This document shows positions 35,761 through 47,274 of a DNA stretch of 64,000 bases, in pieces. The notes below the pieces were generated by a model, which was given only the letters and a program-made list of their open reading frames with translations, ran no database searches and was not told where the DNA came from. Both the position numbers and the translations under genes were made by a program. The DNA comes from Burkholderiales bacterium (GTDB lineage Bacteria > Pseudomonadota > Gammaproteobacteria > Burkholderiales > Casimicrobiaceae): NCBI GenBank assembly GCA_025352105.1, contig JANXUB010000045.1, forward strand, positions 1 through 64,000, in the 5' to 3' direction. Within the stretch, counting starts at the first letter, position 1. Each line of letters begins with the position of its first letter.

Positions 35761-37218
35761 TCAAACCCACGGCAGCGAATAGGTCTTGATGTTGGTGAAG
35801 CTCTTGATCGCCTCCTGCACGCCTTCCTTGTAGCCAAGGCCGGAGTCTTTGATGCCGCCAAACGGTGTGAGTTCAAGGCGATAGCCCGGTACTTCACGAA
35901 CATTCACGCTGCCCACATCCAGTTCACTGACAAAGCGCGTGATGTAGTCGAGACGATTGGTACAAACAGCACTCGACAGGCCATATGCTGTGCCGTTGGA
36001 AATGCGAATCGCTTCATCTATATTTTTAAAGCGGATGATGGGCGAAACAGGGCCGAAAGTCTCCTGCATCGCCACTGTCATTTCCGGTCGTACCTGATCA
36101 AGCACGGTCGGCGAATACAACGCGCCGCGCCGCACATTGCCCACGAGCAATTTCGCACCCTGCGCAATCGCTTCATTAACGCGGGATTCAAAGAGCATCG
36201 CGGCAGGCTCATCAATCACGGTGCCCATATCCATCTTTGGATCGGAAGGATCACCGTATTTCCATGCACGCGTCTTCTCGACGACTTGTTCAACAAACTG
36301 ATCAGCTACCGATTCTTGCACGAGCATGCGCTTGATCGCGGTGCAGCGCTGCCCGGAATTTTTGTACGAGCCCTGCACAGCGAGCGTCGACGCTTCATCG
36401 ATGTCCGCGTCTTCCATCACGATAATCGGATCGTTGCCGCCTAGCTCTAGCACCATACGACGATAGCCCGCCTTGTGCGCTATGTATTTGCCGATGGAAA
36501 CGCCGCCCGTGAAGGTCACGAGATCAACATGTTTGTTGGTTAAAAGCTCGTCCGCAATCTCGCCCGGATCGCCCGTGATCACGGACAACATCTCTGGCGG
36601 TAGCCCCGCTTCGTACAAAAAGTCTGCCAGCAGAATCGCTGAAAACGGCACCTTCTCCGACGGCTTTAGCACCATACGATTGTTGGTCGCAACACTTGGA
36701 ACCACCTTGTGTGCCACCTGATTCATCGGATGGTTAAACGGCGTGATCGCAGTGATGACACCGAGCAGCGGAGAGCGCTGCGTGTACACGCGACGCTTCT
36801 TGCCGTGATGCGTCAGATCGCAACTGAAAATCTGTCCGTCGTCCTTGAGGACTTCATTCGCACCAAACAGGAAGACATCGCTGACGCGACCCGCCTCATA
36901 CACCGCGTCCTTCATGCACAGGCCCGCTTCGGCGGAGATGAGTTTTGCTACTTCATCCTGACGTCGTTTGGCAATGTCGGCTGCCCGATTGAGAATCGCA
37001 GCGCGCTCGTAGCGAGTTAGCGTGGGACGATAGGTGTGCGCTGTTGCATACACTTGTCGCACCTCCTCCAGCGTCGCTTTTGGCACCGTGCCGATCTGCT
37101 GTTCGGTATACGGGTTGTAAACGGCGATTGCGCGATTCCCCGTTCGATCTGCACCGACCTTGCGACCCGCAATTCGCATCGCATTGAGCTGGTTGTCGAG
37201 TATGAATTGATTAATCAT
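35761..37218 (-). CDS. phnY: phosphonoacetaldehyde dehydrogenase
   Basis: 485 residues of the aldehyde dehydrogenase superfamily. NAD-site segments ITPFNHPMNQVAHKVVPSVA and FTGGVSIGKYIAHKAG are present, with MVLELGGNDPIIVMEDADID and the catalytic cysteine in YKNSGQRCTAIKRM. Its place between the phosphonoacetate hydrolase gene and an HD oxygenase gene, opposite phnW, supports phosphonoacetaldehyde as substrate, giving phosphonoacetate. ALDH sequences alone do not prove substrate. Soluble, cytoplasmic. Confidence 0.87.
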   Translation of the reverse strand: MINQFILDNQLNAMRIAGRKVGADRTGNRAIAVYNPYTEQQIGTVPKATLEEVRQVYATAHTYRPTLTRYERAAILNRAADIAKRRQDEVAKLISAEAGLCMKDAVYEAGRVSDVFLFGANEVLKDDGQIFSCDLTHHGKKRRVYTQRSPLLGVITAITPFNHPMNQVAHKVVPSVATNNRMVLKPSEKVPFSAILLADFLYEAGLPPEMLSVITGDPGEIADELLTNKHVDLVTFTGGVSIGKYIAHKAGYRRMVLELGGNDPIIVMEDADIDEASTLAVQGSYKNSGQRCTAIKRMLVQESVADQFVEQVVEKTRAWKYGDPSDPKMDMGTVIDEPAAMLFESRVNEAIAQGAKLLVGNVRRGALYSPTVLDQVRPEMTVAMQETFGPVSPIIRFKNIDEAIRISNGTAYGLSSAVCTNRLDYITRFVSELDVGSVNVREVPGYRLELTPFGGIKDSGLGYKEGVQEAIKSFTNIKTYSLPWV

Positions 37219-37249
37219 CTTGTACGCTATTCGTATCGGGGAGAGATGG

Positions 37250-39265
<2,016 letters not shown>

Positions 39266-39293
39266 GCCCCCATTTGAGTGCGAAATCCTCAAA

Positions 39294-39324
39294 TTGTCAA
39301 CAATCTACAAAAAACAATTGACAA
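39294..39324. promoter_or_regulatory. TTGTCAA/TTGACAA inverted repeat, probable GntR operator and promoter element
   Basis: TTGTCAA (39294-39300) and TTGACAA (39318-39324) are perfect inverted copies 17 bases apart between divergent genes. The right copy includes TTGACA, a consensus -35 box for the transporter side; the left copy gives TTGACA on the minus strand. Any -10 is weak. Regulator binding here would block both directions. Confidence 0.45.
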
Positions 39325-39543
39325 AGATTGGACTGGAACGTTAAAACGAAGTTAAGCAACAATAAAAAGTTGCGTCCATCATCAAGCTTGGACAAACAGA
39401 CCGGAGTGCATTGACCCGTTGATTGCAAAAACTGCAATACAGAGCATTGCGACGACGACTGAATATTCGGGCTCGACAGATAGACGTCACGACGTTGTCA
39501 CGGTTTGGGTACACCATTGCAATTTTTGTGAAGGAGCATGTTT

Positions 39544-40590
39544 ATGCGTCTGTCCTCCCTGTTTCGCTTTTCTGCATTTGCAGGCCTGACTCTGGCTGCA
39601 ACGCTATCGTCGGTATCGTTTGCGCAAAAGGCGCAGTTGCTCGTCTACACAGCGCTTGAGACCGATCAACTGAAGGCCTATCAAGAAGGCTTCAACAAGA
39701 CCTATCCTGACATCGAAATCAAATGGGTACGCGACTCGACGGGCGTCATCACCGCAAAGCTGCTCGCCGAGAAAGGCAACCCTCAGGCCGATGCCGTGAT
39801 GGGTGTTGCTGCGTCGAGTCTTGCGCTGCTCGACAAACAGGGCATGCTGGAGCCTTACGCGCCGTCCGGTCTTGCGGCGATTGCGCCCCAGTATCGAGAC
39901 AAAAAAGCTGTGCCCGCGTGGTTCGGCATGGACGTGTGGGGAGCGACCGTTTGCTTCAACACGGTTGAAGCGGCCAAGAAGAACATTCCGAAGCCCGAGA
40001 CGTGGAAAGACCTCACCAAGCCAATCTACAAGGGCCAGATCGTTATGCCTAACCCGGCATCAAGCGGCACTGGCTTCTTTGACGTCACGGCATGGCTCAC
40101 GCTGTTCGGTGACGACGGCGGCAAAGGCGGAGGCTGGACGTTTATGAACGGCCTGCACGAGAACATTGCACAGTACACCCACTCGGGCTCCAAGCCCTGC
40201 AACATGGCAGGCTCAGGTGAGTTTATCGTCGGAATATCGTTTGAATACCGCGCCAACAGCAACAAGGCCAAGGGCGCGCCGATTGACCTCGTATTCCCGA
40301 AAGAGGGCTTGGGCTGGGATCTCGAAGCCTTCGGCATACATAAAGGTACGAAGAAACTTGAGGCGGTCAAAAAACTTGCGGATTGGGCGTCAAGCAAAGA
40401 TGCGATGGCGCTGTATGGCAAGAACTTCGCAATCACCGCCGTTCCCGGCATTGCATCGCCTTTGCCGAATGTACCTGCTGACTACGAGGCGCGCCTCGTA
40501 AAAATGGACTTCGCCTGGGCAGCAGAAAATCGCGAGCGCATCCTCGCTGAATGGACGAAGCGTTACGACTCGAAGAGCGAGAAGAAATAG
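39544..40590 (+). CDS. 2-aminoethylphosphonate ABC transporter, periplasmic binding protein
   Basis: 348 residues. AAGGAG (39531-39536) lies one base before ATG 39538 but seven bases before ATG 39544, so 39544 is chosen. The signal peptide RLSSLFRF...SSVSFAQ is followed by LLVYTALETDQLKAYQEGFN and YPDIEIKWVRDSTGVITAKL, as in the iron/AEP binding-protein group (PhnS2/AepX type). It captures AEP in the periplasm for the following ATPase and permease. 185 bases separate it from the ATPase gene, with a small GC-rich hairpin (TCCCG/CGGGA near 40693) that could lower downstream expression. Confidence 0.87.
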   Translation: MRLSSLFRFSAFAGLTLAATLSSVSFAQKAQLLVYTALETDQLKAYQEGFNKTYPDIEIKWVRDSTGVITAKLLAEKGNPQADAVMGVAASSLALLDKQGMLEPYAPSGLAAIAPQYRDKKAVPAWFGMDVWGATVCFNTVEAAKKNIPKPETWKDLTKPIYKGQIVMPNPASSGTGFFDVTAWLTLFGDDGGKGGGWTFMNGLHENIAQYTHSGSKPCNMAGSGEFIVGISFEYRANSNKAKGAPIDLVFPKEGLGWDLEAFGIHKGTKKLEAVKKLADWASSKDAMALYGKNFAITAVPGIASPLPNVPADYEARLVKMDFAWAAENRERILAEWTKRYDSKSEKK

Positions 40591-40775
40591 GCGACCGCCT
40601 AGCGTGCCTCGCTTGCGCGCCGAAATCCGGTGACCTGATCAGGCGACGCTTCGTCCCGTGGTTCCGTGTTGCCGTCTCAAATTGTGCTCCCGTCCCGGCG
40701 GGAACAAAACCTATTTATGCAGCAGCGCAGATCTCAGTAATTGACCGCATTCGTACTATCGAGCCGCGTAGCCCA

Positions 40776-41867
40776 ATGACCGACCAGCCTTACCTGAGAC
40801 TTCGCGGCATCCGCAAAGAATTCGGCACGTTTGCCGCCTTGTCGAATATTGATCTCGACATCGCAAAGGGCGAGTTTGTCTGCTTTCTCGGACCATCTGG
40901 ATGCGGCAAAACTACGCTGCTGCGGATCATTGCTGGCCTTGAAGTCCCGACCTCGGGAACCATCACGCAAGCTGGCAGCGACATAACGCGAAGGCCGCCC
41001 GCCGAGCGCGACTACGGTATCGTTTTTCAGAGTTACGCGCTGTTCCCGAACCTGAGTGTGGCTGACAACGTCGCATACGGACTTGTGAATCGGCGGGTGC
41101 CGAAAACACAAATCAACGAGCGCGTTCGGGAACTGGTGAAGCTTGTCGGTCTGCCCGGAAGCGAACGCAAATTTCCTGCCCAACTTTCGGGGGGACAACA
41201 GCAGCGAATTGCGCTGGCTCGAGCGCTTGCAACTTCGCCCGGCCTGTTGCTGCTCGACGAGCCCCTGTCTGCGCTCGACGCGCTTGAACGAGTGCGCTTG
41301 CGGCAAGAAATCCGTGCCTTACAACAGAAGCTCGGTGTCACCACCATCATGGTTACCCATGATCAGGAAGAAGCACTCTCGCTTGCGGATCGTATCGTCG
41401 TCATGAACCACGGCGTAATCGAGCAAATCGGCTCCGCGATGGATATTTATCGTGAACCCGCCTCTCCGTTCGTCGCGGATTTCGTCGGCAAAGTCAATGT
41501 GTTGCCTGGTCGTCTTGACGGCTCAAAGCTTGACGTGGGTTCTTTCTCACTCTCGCCGCCACAGCTTTCAAGGCACGCTGCGCCAGCGAAAGACGTGAAG
41601 GTGTACCTGCGCCCCGAAGATGTGCTTGCGCGCTCGGTCGGCGGCGGTGGCGCAGGTTTCCCGCCAGACGACCCGCATGTGTTTGACGCGGTCATCGAGA
41701 AAATCGAATTCCTTGGTTCGTTCTGTCATGTACATGTGAACGCGTCCGCCTTTGCGCCGCACAAGCTGACGGTGTATCTCTCGCTTAACTTTTTGACCGA
41801 GCAGTCGCTGACTGTGAATTCATCTCTGCGCCTGAAGCTGCTGCCCGAGCGCTTGCGCATTTTCTAG
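40776..41867 (+). CDS. 2-aminoethylphosphonate ABC transporter, ATP-binding protein
   Basis: 363 residues from ATG 40776 (the open frame extends upstream without likeness). Walker A GPSGCGKTT with Lys45, signature LSGGQQQRIALARALATSPG, Walker B LLLLDEPLSALD and the switch His in MVTHDQEEALSLAD. A TOBE-like C-terminal domain starts near 240. It powers uptake through the adjacent permease (PhnT2/AepV type). The permease gene follows after 2 bases. Confidence 0.9.
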   Translation: MTDQPYLRLRGIRKEFGTFAALSNIDLDIAKGEFVCFLGPSGCGKTTLLRIIAGLEVPTSGTITQAGSDITRRPPAERDYGIVFQSYALFPNLSVADNVAYGLVNRRVPKTQINERVRELVKLVGLPGSERKFPAQLSGGQQQRIALARALATSPGLLLLDEPLSALDALERVRLRQEIRALQQKLGVTTIMVTHDQEEALSLADRIVVMNHGVIEQIGSAMDIYREPASPFVADFVGKVNVLPGRLDGSKLDVGSFSLSPPQLSRHAAPAKDVKVYLRPEDVLARSVGGGGAGFPPDDPHVFDAVIEKIEFLGSFCHVHVNASAFAPHKLTVYLSLNFLTEQSLTVNSSLRLKLLPERLRIF

Positions 41868-41869
41868 CG

Positions 41870-43597
41870 ATGGCCGTAGCCGTACACACCAACGCGCTTA
41901 CGGCGATATCGGCACCCGTGCGTCAGACCACGCACTGGACAGATCGTCTTGCGCATCTCGGCATTCTGCTCACCGCCGTCGTTCTGATTGCATTCCTTGC
42001 CATGCCGCTGGCAGCGATCCTGTTGCAATCGTTTGAGGGCAAGAACGGTGAGTTCGCGGGACTTACCAACTTTGTCGCATATGCCAAAACGCCCGCACTG
42101 CTAACGAGTCTTTGGAACAGCATCTGGGTCTCGGTCGCGGTGACACTGATCGCTGTGCCGCTTGCGTTTGTTTTTGCCTATGCGCTGACACGCTCCTGCA
42201 TGCGGTTCAAAGCACTGTTTCGCGGCATCAGTTTGATCCCCATCCTCGCGCCTTCTCTGTTGTCGGCCATCTCGCTCATTTACTGGTTTGGCAATCAGGG
42301 CGTTCTCAAAGGCGCGATGCAAGGCGTTGGCATCACACAAATATATGGTGCGCCCGGCATCGTGATCGCAGAGTGTTTCGCCGTTTTTCCGCACGCGCTG
42401 ATGATCTTGATCACTGCCTTGACGCTGGCTGATGCTCGACTATACGAAGCAGCGGCAGCCATGGGAACAAGCGCCTCGCGAAAGTTTTTTACGATTACGC
42501 TACCCGGTGCAAAGTATGGATTGCTTTCCGCCGCGCTGGTGACGTTTACGCTGGTGATGACCGACTTTGGAATACCCAAAGTCATTGGCGGCAATTTCAA
42601 CGTGCTTGCCACAGACGTGTTCAAGCTCGTGATCGGTCAACAGGACTTTGCAAAAGGTGCCGTGGTGGCGATCCTCTTGTTGCTGCCCGCCGTGCTGACG
42701 TTTGCCGTCGATCATTACGTGAGCCGCAAACAGACGGCAATGCTCACTGCGCGTGCCGTGCCGTACAAAGCCACGCCCGCTCGCGGATATGACCGTGCAA
42801 TGATGGCTTATTGCGTGGTGATTTCGCTCTTGATGCTACTGATGCTTGGCATGGCGATCTTCGCGTCGTTCGTGAGTTTCTGGCCATACAACCTGACGCC
42901 AAGTACGCGTCACTATGTGCTTGGTCTCGTCGATGGCGAGGTCGCAGAAGGTCTCGTCAACAGCCTGAAAATGGCGGCAGGCACAGCGTTCGTCGGCACG
43001 GCGCTCGTCTTCTTCTCGGCCTACCTGCTTGAAAAAACCAAAGGCGCAAACTGGCTGCGCGCTCCGGTACGTATGCTGGCCATGTTGCCGATGGCCGTGC
43101 CGGGTCTGGTGCTCGGTCTCGGCTACATCTTTTTCTTCAACGCGGCGGCCAATCCGCTCAATGCGCTGTATCACACGACAGCGCTCTTGACACTATGTAC
43201 CATCGTTCACTTCTACACGACAGGACACCTCACGGCGGTGACGGCGCTCAAGAGTCTTGACGGAGAATTCGAGGCGGTCAGCGCCTCGCTCAAAGTACCG
43301 TGGTACAAAACATTCTGGCGCGTCACGCTGCCGATTTGCACGCCAGCTTTGGTGGACATTGCACGCTACTTTTTTATCAACGCGATGACGACGATTTCGG
43401 CCGTGGTATTCCTGTATTCACCCGAGACCAAAGTGGCGTCAATCGCTATCCTCAATCTCGACGAAGCCGGGGAAATCGGCGCAGCAGCGGCAATGGCGGT
43501 AATGATCGCTGGCATCTCTGCCGTCGCCACGGGACTGTTCATGCTGCTCGCGCGCTGGGTGGATCGCCGTACTCAGGCGTGGCGCGGACCAAGGTAG
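41870..43597 (+). CDS. 2-aminoethylphosphonate ABC transporter, fused permease
   Basis: 575 residues with about twelve membrane helices. It is two permease domains in one chain: the first coupling loop is [20 protein letters not shown] (about 195-215) and the second is [20 protein letters not shown] (about 466-485). This fused form is the PhnU2/AepW type used with a single binding protein and ATPase. It probably imports AEP or a close analogue. PhnW starts 8 bases after its stop. Confidence 0.9.
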   Translation: MAVAVHTNALTAISAPVRQTTHWTDRLAHLGILLTAVVLIAFLAMPLAAILLQSFEGKNGEFAGLTNFVAYAKTPALLTSLWNSIWVSVAVTLIAVPLAFVFAYALTRSCMRFKALFRGISLIPILAPSLLSAISLIYWFGNQGVLKGAMQGVGITQIYGAPGIVIAECFAVFPHALMILITALTLADARLYEAAAAMGTSASRKFFTITLPGAKYGLLSAALVTFTLVMTDFGIPKVIGGNFNVLATDVFKLVIGQQDFAKGAVVAILLLLPAVLTFAVDHYVSRKQTAMLTARAVPYKATPARGYDRAMMAYCVVISLLMLLMLGMAIFASFVSFWPYNLTPSTRHYVLGLVDGEVAEGLVNSLKMAAGTAFVGTALVFFSAYLLEKTKGANWLRAPVRMLAMLPMAVPGLVLGLGYIFFFNAAANPLNALYHTTALLTLCTIVHFYTTGHLTAVTALKSLDGEFEAVSASLKVPWYKTFWRVTLPICTPALVDIARYFFINAMTTISAVVFLYSPETKVASIAILNLDEAGEIGAAAAMAVMIAGISAVATGLFMLLARWVDRRTQAWRGPR

Positions 43598-43605
43598 ACA
43601 AACCA

Positions 43606-44730
43606 ATGGCAAATGACCGAATACTGTTGACCCCAGGCCCACTTACCACCAGCCTGCAAACCAAGCTGGCGATGCTCCGCGACTGGGGTTCGTGGGATGT
43701 TGAATTCAACGATGTCACGGCGCGTGTTCGCAAGAGTCTGCTCAAGATTCTCCACGGCGAAGACAGCCACGTTGTCGTCCCCCTGCAGGGCAGTGGCACA
43801 TTCAGTATTGAAGCCGCTGTCGCGACACTGGTGCCCGCCAACGGTCACGTGCTAGTCCTCGACAATGGGGCTTACTGCAAACGCGCGGCGAAGCTCACAA
43901 CGCTCATGGGGCGACGCTGCACGCTGATGCCGTTTTCTGATGACGAGGCTGTTTCGCCTGCCGCTTTGCGTGAAAAGCTCATTGCGGATTCTTCAATCAG
44001 CGATGTTGTGCTCATACACTGCGAAACGGGCGCAGGTGTTTTGAATCCGCTTCAGGCAATTGCGGACATTTGTGCCGAGTTCAACAAGGGCCTCATTGTT
44101 GATGCGATGAGCTCGTTCGCCGCCATCGAAATTGATGCGCGAAAAACACGTTTTGATGCCCTGATCGCGGCGAGTGGAAAGTGCCTCGAAGGCGCACCGG
44201 GCATGGGCTTTGTGTTTATTCGCAAAGCGGTGCTCGACGGTTGTGCGGGCCGAAGCCAGTCGCTGGCGATGGACTTGCACGATCAATACGTTTACATGGA
44301 AAAGACCGGGCAGTGGCGCTTCACGCCGCCTACCCACGTTGTCGTCGCGCTGGCCGAAGCGATTTCGCAGTTCGAAGCTGAAGGCGGACAGCCTGCGCGA
44401 CTCGCCCGCTACACCAGCAACTATGAAACTCTGGTTCGTGGCATGACGGCGCTCGGTTTCAAGCCTTTCCTTGATCCGACAATTCAGGCTCCGATCATTG
44501 TCACGTTTCATGCGCCCGCGCATCCGAACTACGACTTCAAGCGTTTTTACGAGGCGGCGAAAGCGCGCGGGTTTATTCTCTATCCAGGCAAATTGACGCA
44601 GGTAGAAACGTTCCGGGTTGGCTGTATCGGGGCGATCACATCGGTTGAAATTGAGCAGGCAGTACACGCGGTTTCGCTCGCGCTGCAAGACCTGGGCATG
44701 CCGTCTGGCTCGCCAGCGGCTCCCGCCTAG
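43606..44730 (+). CDS. phnW: 2-aminoethylphosphonate-pyruvate transaminase
   Basis: 374 residues from ATG 43606. It opens [20 protein letters not shown] and has [31 protein letters not shown] and the PLP lysine in [17 protein letters not shown]. PhnW moves the amino group of AEP to pyruvate, giving phosphonoacetaldehyde and alanine. It follows the transporter in one operon, while the next two enzymes of the route (PhnY and PhnA) are on the opposite strand. The last residues (SGSPAAPA) are an unconserved extension. Confidence 0.93.
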   Translation: MANDRILLTPGPLTTSLQTKLAMLRDWGSWDVEFNDVTARVRKSLLKILHGEDSHVVVPLQGSGTFSIEAAVATLVPANGHVLVLDNGAYCKRAAKLTTLMGRRCTLMPFSDDEAVSPAALREKLIADSSISDVVLIHCETGAGVLNPLQAIADICAEFNKGLIVDAMSSFAAIEIDARKTRFDALIAASGKCLEGAPGMGFVFIRKAVLDGCAGRSQSLAMDLHDQYVYMEKTGQWRFTPPTHVVVALAEAISQFEAEGGQPARLARYTSNYETLVRGMTALGFKPFLDPTIQAPIIVTFHAPAHPNYDFKRFYEAAKARGFILYPGKLTQVETFRVGCIGAITSVEIEQAVHAVSLALQDLGMPSGSPAAPA

Positions 44731-44757
44731 CACCTAACGTCACGCGGAGAAATTGTT

Positions 44758-46137
44758 ATGGCATCAAAGTCGGGTACAGAACACGCAGCGGTAGCGGCCA
44801 TCCGCAAATCCAGTGCAAGCAAGGTCAAAGTCGCCGTCAGCGATATCGACGGCGTGTTGCGTGGCAAGTATCTACACAAGGATAAATTCCTCGGCGCGGC
44901 GCAGGCACACCCCAATGGCGGCTTCGGGTTCTGCGACGTCGTATTTGGCTGGGACTCGCAGGACGTTTGCTACGACAACACGACCGTCACCGGCTGGCAG
45001 CATGGCTTCCCGGATGCGCTGGCGCGCCTCGATCTGGGCACGCACCGCAAAGTGCCGTGGGACAACAACGTTGACTTCTTTCTGGGTGATTTCGTTAACC
45101 CGGATGGTTCACCTTCGCCGATCTGCCCACGACAAATTTTGAAGCGCGTGCTCAAGCGCGCCGAAAAACTCGGTGTACAGCCTATGGCGGGTATGGAGTT
45201 CGAGTGGTTCAACTTTCTTGAAACGCCGCAAACCTGGGCGGAAAAAAAGGGCGTCGGGCCGACCAATTTGACGCCTGGTATGTTCGGTTATTCGCTGTTG
45301 CGCATGGCGGACAACCGTGAATTTTTCAACGCACTGATGGACGACATGCTCGCGTTCGGCGTGCCGATTGAAGGTCTGCATACGGAGACCGGCCCCGGGG
45401 TGTATGAAGTCGCGATTGCATTCGGCTCGGCGCTTGAGCAAGCGGATCGAGCGATTCTTTTCAAGACCGGCGCGCGCGAAATCGGCAAGCGCTACGGGAT
45501 CATGCCAAGCTTCATGGCGAAGTGGAGTCAGCAGCTACCGGGCTGTAGCGGCCACATTCATCAGAGCCTGTCTGACGGCAAGAAAAATCTTTTCTTTGAC
45601 GCGAAAAATTCGCGCTCAATGAGCAAAGTCTTCGAGAGCTATCTCGCCGGACAGATTGCGTCTCTGATGGAATTTGCACCGATGTTCTGGCCCACGATCA
45701 ACAGCTACAAACGTCTCGTTGACGGCTTCTGGGCCCCCGTGAAACCAACGTGGGGCCTGGACAATCGCACCGCCAGCTTCCGCGTCATCGCGGGCTCGCC
45801 CAAGGCCACCCGCCTCGAAACACGCTGCCCCGGCGCTGACGTAAATCCGTACCTCGCGATGGCGGCAGTCATTGCCGCAGGTCTGCATGGCGTCGAGAAA
45901 AACTTGAAGCTGACAGCACCTCCAATCACTGGAACCAATCAGGGCGCAGAGAACATTCCCCGTGCACCGCGAACCCTACTTGAAACCACAACCAATTTTC
46001 GCGTCTCCGACATCGCTCGCGACTGGCTGGGCGACACCTTCGTTGACCACTTCGCAGCAACACGCGATTGGGAGTCGCGGCAATGGCAAGACGCGGTCAC
46101 CGATTGGGAATTGAAACGTTACTTTGAAATTATTTAG
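44758..46137 (+). CDS. glutamine synthetase-like gamma-glutamyl ligase
   Basis: 459 residues of the class I glutamine synthetase fold, with a GGAGA site before ATG 44758. Conserved parts: MAGMEFEWFNFLE, TGPGVYEVAIAFGSALEQAD, LPGCSGHIHQSLSDGKKNLF and LDNRTASFRVIAGSPKATR. The adenylylation-site tyrosine segment of true GlnA is absent, and the N-terminus is divergent, as in PuuA/IpuC/GlnA4-type enzymes that glutamylate amines. The neighbours are an iron alcohol dehydrogenase and an aldehyde dehydrogenase, so I infer gamma-glutamylation of an amino alcohol (ethanolamine-like). A plain ammonia-assimilating role is less likely here. Confidence 0.85.
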   Translation: MASKSGTEHAAVAAIRKSSASKVKVAVSDIDGVLRGKYLHKDKFLGAAQAHPNGGFGFCDVVFGWDSQDVCYDNTTVTGWQHGFPDALARLDLGTHRKVPWDNNVDFFLGDFVNPDGSPSPICPRQILKRVLKRAEKLGVQPMAGMEFEWFNFLETPQTWAEKKGVGPTNLTPGMFGYSLLRMADNREFFNALMDDMLAFGVPIEGLHTETGPGVYEVAIAFGSALEQADRAILFKTGAREIGKRYGIMPSFMAKWSQQLPGCSGHIHQSLSDGKKNLFFDAKNSRSMSKVFESYLAGQIASLMEFAPMFWPTINSYKRLVDGFWAPVKPTWGLDNRTASFRVIAGSPKATRLETRCPGADVNPYLAMAAVIAAGLHGVEKNLKLTAPPITGTNQGAENIPRAPRTLLETTTNFRVSDIARDWLGDTFVDHFAATRDWESRQWQDAVTDWELKRYFEII

Positions 46138-46140
46138 ACC

Positions 46141-47274
46141 ATGACTATTACCTCTTTTTCATTTCCCACCGCGATCAAGTTTGGCGTCGGTGCACGCAGG
46201 CTGGTCGCCGATCATTTGCGCGAGCAAGGATGCAGGCGTCCACTCATCGTGACGGACAAAGCGCTGGGTGCGTTGCCTGTACTGGCTGAATTTCGCTCAC
46301 TTTTGAGCGGCCTTGACGTCGCTGTGTATTCGGGCGTGTTTGGTAATCCCACCTGTTCGCAGGTGATGGATGGCGCGGCAGCATTCAAATCGCACAACGC
46401 CGACTGCGTGATCGGCTTTGGCGGTGGTGCCGCGCTAGACGTTGCCAAGATCGTAGGCGTCGCGGCAACGCACGAAGGCGACATTCTCGAATACGTCTGG
46501 GATCATCTGCAGGTTCGTCCCATTGCGAATGCGTTGCCCTACTTCGTCGCGCTGCCCACCACATCCGGCACAGGCTCTGAGGTGGGTCGCTCGTCAGTGG
46601 TCAGTGAAAACGACACGCACTTGAAGCGCGTGGTGTTCAGCCCGAAAATCCTCGCCAAATGCGTGTTTGCTGACCCTGAACTCACCGTTGGATTGCCGCC
46701 CTCGGTAACAGCGGCCACAGGCATGGATGCGTTGACGCACAACATCGAAAGCTATCTCTCGCCCGCCTACCACCCGCTGTGTGATGGCATCGCGCTGGAG
46801 GGTACGCGAATCGCCGCAGCCGCGCTAGTCACAGCAGTTAATGAGCCGGGCAACCTGCAAGCCCGCAGCGACATGATGATGGCCTCGATGATGGGAGCCA
46901 TCGCATTTCAGAAAGATTTGGGCGCGGTTCACTCGTGCGCGCACGCGCTGGGGGCGGTGCGCGATCTGCATCACGGCCTCGCAAATGCGTTGATGATCGA
47001 CACCGTTTTGGCGTGGAACTTTGAGGTAGTCCCGGAAAAATTCGACGAGCTAGCGCATGTGTGCAAAGTACCGGGCGGTGGCAGCGCATTTGTGCCGTGG
47101 CTTAAATCGCTCAAAGCCAAAGTCGGCATTGAAGGCGGCCTTGCAGTACGCGGCGTGACGTCGGCCGATTTGCCGCGTCTCGTAGACATAGCGACGAAGG
47201 ACATCTGCCATCAAACTAACCCGCGTCCTTGCACAAGTGCGGATTTCGAGCGCCTGTTTTTGGCGGCAATGTGA
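46141..47274 (+). CDS. iron-containing alcohol dehydrogenase
   Basis: 377 residues of the group III iron-ADH family. The cofactor loop is GFGGGAALDVAKIVG, the metal-site region includes ATGMDALTHNIESYLSPAYH and SCAHALGAVRDLHHGLANAL. From memory a subgroup of these is specific to phosphonate operons. It might oxidise the gamma-glutamylated alcohol made by the upstream ligase, or convert 2-hydroxyethylphosphonate to phosphonoacetaldehyde, as PhpC-type enzymes do in reverse. It follows the ligase by 3 bases and its stop overlaps the next start. Confidence 0.88.
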   Translation: MTITSFSFPTAIKFGVGARRLVADHLREQGCRRPLIVTDKALGALPVLAEFRSLLSGLDVAVYSGVFGNPTCSQVMDGAAAFKSHNADCVIGFGGGAALDVAKIVGVAATHEGDILEYVWDHLQVRPIANALPYFVALPTTSGTGSEVGRSSVVSENDTHLKRVVFSPKILAKCVFADPELTVGLPPSVTAATGMDALTHNIESYLSPAYHPLCDGIALEGTRIAAAALVTAVNEPGNLQARSDMMMASMMGAIAFQKDLGAVHSCAHALGAVRDLHHGLANALMIDTVLAWNFEVVPEKFDELAHVCKVPGGGSAFVPWLKSLKAKVGIEGGLAVRGVTSADLPRLVDIATKDICHQTNPRPCTSADFERLFLAAM

